Shown here in pieces: positions 5,707 to 6,078 of a DNA stretch of 6,078 nucleotides. This stretch comes from Candidatus Hydrogenedentota bacterium. GTDB lineage: Bacteria > Hydrogenedentota > Hydrogenedentia > Hydrogenedentales > CAITNO01. How positions within the stretch are numbered: the stretch's first letter is position 1; the number at the start of each line of letters is the position of its first letter. The position numbers and the translations under genes are program-made. The DNA lies in the NCBI GenBank assembly GCA_903822375.1, contig CAIJOU010000372.1, positions 1 through 6,078 of the forward strand, written 5' to 3'. Under the pieces are notes generated by a model. It worked only from the letters and a program-made list of their open reading frames with translations, did not search any database and was not told the origin of the DNA.

Positions 5707-5801
5707 TCAAAACAGCCCTTTCTTCGCTTCCGCGCTGTACCGCGGCCAAGAAATGCGTATTGCAGTCATTTTATGCGGTTATTTCAACAGGCATATGATT
5801 C

Positions 5802-5830
5802 TTGACTTTCTTGTTTCTGTTGCGTAGAAT
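5802..5830 (+). promoter_or_regulatory. Sigma70-type promoter of gdhA
   Basis: TTGACT (5802-5807) and TAGAAT (5825-5830) are each one base off consensus at most positions and have the optimal 17-nt spacer. Transcription would start near 5837, leaving a leader of about 100 nt. It is the clearest promoter in the window. Confidence 0.75.
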
Positions 5831-5831
5831 C

Positions 5832-5877
5832 TTGCCAACCGGATGTGGTATTCCGGTTCCTGTACAAATGTTGGCAA
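5832..5877. repeat. Outer inverted repeat TTGCCAAC / GTTGGCAA around the operator
   Basis: TTGCCAAC (5832-5839) and GTTGGCAA (5870-5877) are perfect 8-bp inverted arms, 30 bp apart, enclosing most of the inner palindrome and sharing its AAC. The motif CGGATGT also repeats directly at 5840-5846 and 5878-5884. Because the left arm straddles the predicted start site, symmetry at the DNA level is more likely than an RNA hairpin. Confidence 0.6.
5837..5858. promoter_or_regulatory. Candidate NrpR operator at the gdhA transcription start
   Basis: AACCGGA (5837-5843) and TCCGGTT (5852-5858) are perfect inverted arms separated by 8 bp. Inside them, GGAT-N6-TTCC (5841-5854) differs by one base from the GGAA-N6-TTCC operator known for Methanococcus NrpR. 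The site begins six bases after the -10 hexamer and covers the predicted start site, a position where a bound repressor would block transcription. Confidence 0.55.
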
Positions 5878-5938
5878 CGGATGTCGGGCCGTCCACACTG
5901 TCGTGCGGTCCGTCAGCACCACAAGAGGAGGCAACACT

Positions 5939-6078
5939 GTGTCGTACGTATCCGATGTCCTGAACCTCGTCATCCGCAAGAACCCGTCGGAGCCCGAATT
6001 CCATCAGGCGGTCAAAGAAGTGCTTGAATCGCTGGCGCCCGTGCTGGAACGCCACCCCGAATACGAGCAGAACCGCAT
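5939..6078 (+). CDS. gdhA: NADP-type glutamate dehydrogenase, N-terminal 46 codons (3' end outside window)
   Basis: GdhA makes glutamate from 2-oxoglutarate, ammonium and NADPH in the cytosol; it is a hexamer in bacteria. The visible reading frame, VSYVSDVLNLVIRKNPSEPE and onward, aligns by eye with the Escherichia coli GdhA N terminus: RKNPSEPEFHQAVKEV against KRDPNQTEFAQAVREV, then LAPVLERHPEY against LWPFLEQNPKY. This covers the N-terminal oligomerisation helices only; substrate and NADP domains lie beyond the window. The GTG start at 5939 is supported by AGGAGG (5926-5931) with a 7-nt spacer and by alignment to the true N terminus of the family. The gene is preceded by a strong promoter and the palindromic operator, and is divergent from nrpR. 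No ATG exists in this part of the frame, so ATG-only gene finding would miss it here. Confidence 0.92.
   Translation, partial: MSYVSDVLNLVIRKNPSEPEFHQAVKEVLESLAPVLERHPEYEQNR

Larger units (their letters stand above)
5335..5801. other. Divergent nrpR-gdhA control region
   Basis: These 467 bases contain no convincing gene; the frames that cross it on either strand have arginine/proline/serine-rich shadow composition. What it holds is palindromic DNA: CCGG-centred inverted repeats at 5628-5654 and 5683-5706, an extended -10 motif facing nrpR at 5599-5607, and a stem-loop candidate in the nrpR leader at 5481-5528. An 8-bp direct repeat CACCTTGT also occurs at 5531-5538 and 5546-5553, 15 bp apart, of unknown meaning. 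Confidence 0.6.

Noticed and set aside
1..6078. CRISPR array, tRNA or rRNA genes, insertion-sequence ends or a phage attachment site
   Set aside because: No regularly spaced repeats, cloverleaf pattern, transposase-like frame or terminal repeats were seen on either strand by eye.

Overview
The window is bacterial chromosomal DNA, GC-rich apart from its left end. The pseudopilin with a C-terminal H-x(n)-DG signature (positions 3222-4232), the secreted BNR/Asp-box protein and the NrpR-type regulator together suggest the PVC superphylum (Planctomycetes, Lentisphaerae, Verrucomicrobia) or Candidatus Hydrogenedentes. This is an inference from gene types; no 16S or ribosomal gene is present.

Layout from left to right. 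(1) Positions 1-614, minus strand: the N-terminal 204 codons of an unrecognised secreted protein, probably a beta-propeller, running off the left edge. (2) Positions 673-719: a compact two-hairpin element, likely a terminator or a short palindromic repeat. (3) Positions 759-2807, minus strand: a two-gene operon of a nitronate monooxygenase/FabK-like flavoprotein followed, 6 nt later, by an exported five-Asp-box sialidase-like propeller. The second gene's Shine-Dalgarno lies in the last codons of the first. (4) Positions 2808-3221: a divergent intergenic region with candidate promoters on both strands. (5) Positions 3222-4232, plus strand: a type II secretion-like pseudopilin. (6) Positions 4233-4323: a convergent gap with a hairpin near each stop codon. 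(7) Positions 4324-5334, minus strand: an NrpR-type winged-helix repressor. (8) Positions 5335-5938: a large divergent control region. (9) Position 5939 to the right edge, plus strand: the first 46 codons of NADP-type glutamate dehydrogenase (GTG start).

The most interesting part is the right third. In methanogenic archaea NrpR is a 2-oxoglutarate-responsive repressor of nitrogen-assimilation genes that binds GGAA-N6-TTCC. Here a bacterial single-domain NrpR homologue is divergent from gdhA, whose product consumes 2-oxoglutarate and ammonium. The gdhA promoter (TTGACT-N17-TAGAAT) is followed at once by a palindrome, AACCGGA-N8-TCCGGTT, that contains GGAT-N6-TTCC. Its TATTCCGG half recurs in a second palindrome upstream of nrpR. 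This fits a local nitrogen-control circuit in which NrpR represses gdhA and possibly itself, built from sequence evidence but not yet demonstrated.

Both genes at the window edges are open reading frames cut by the window. They are recovered here by direct translation, supported by a signal peptide (left) and by strong similarity to the GdhA N terminus (right).
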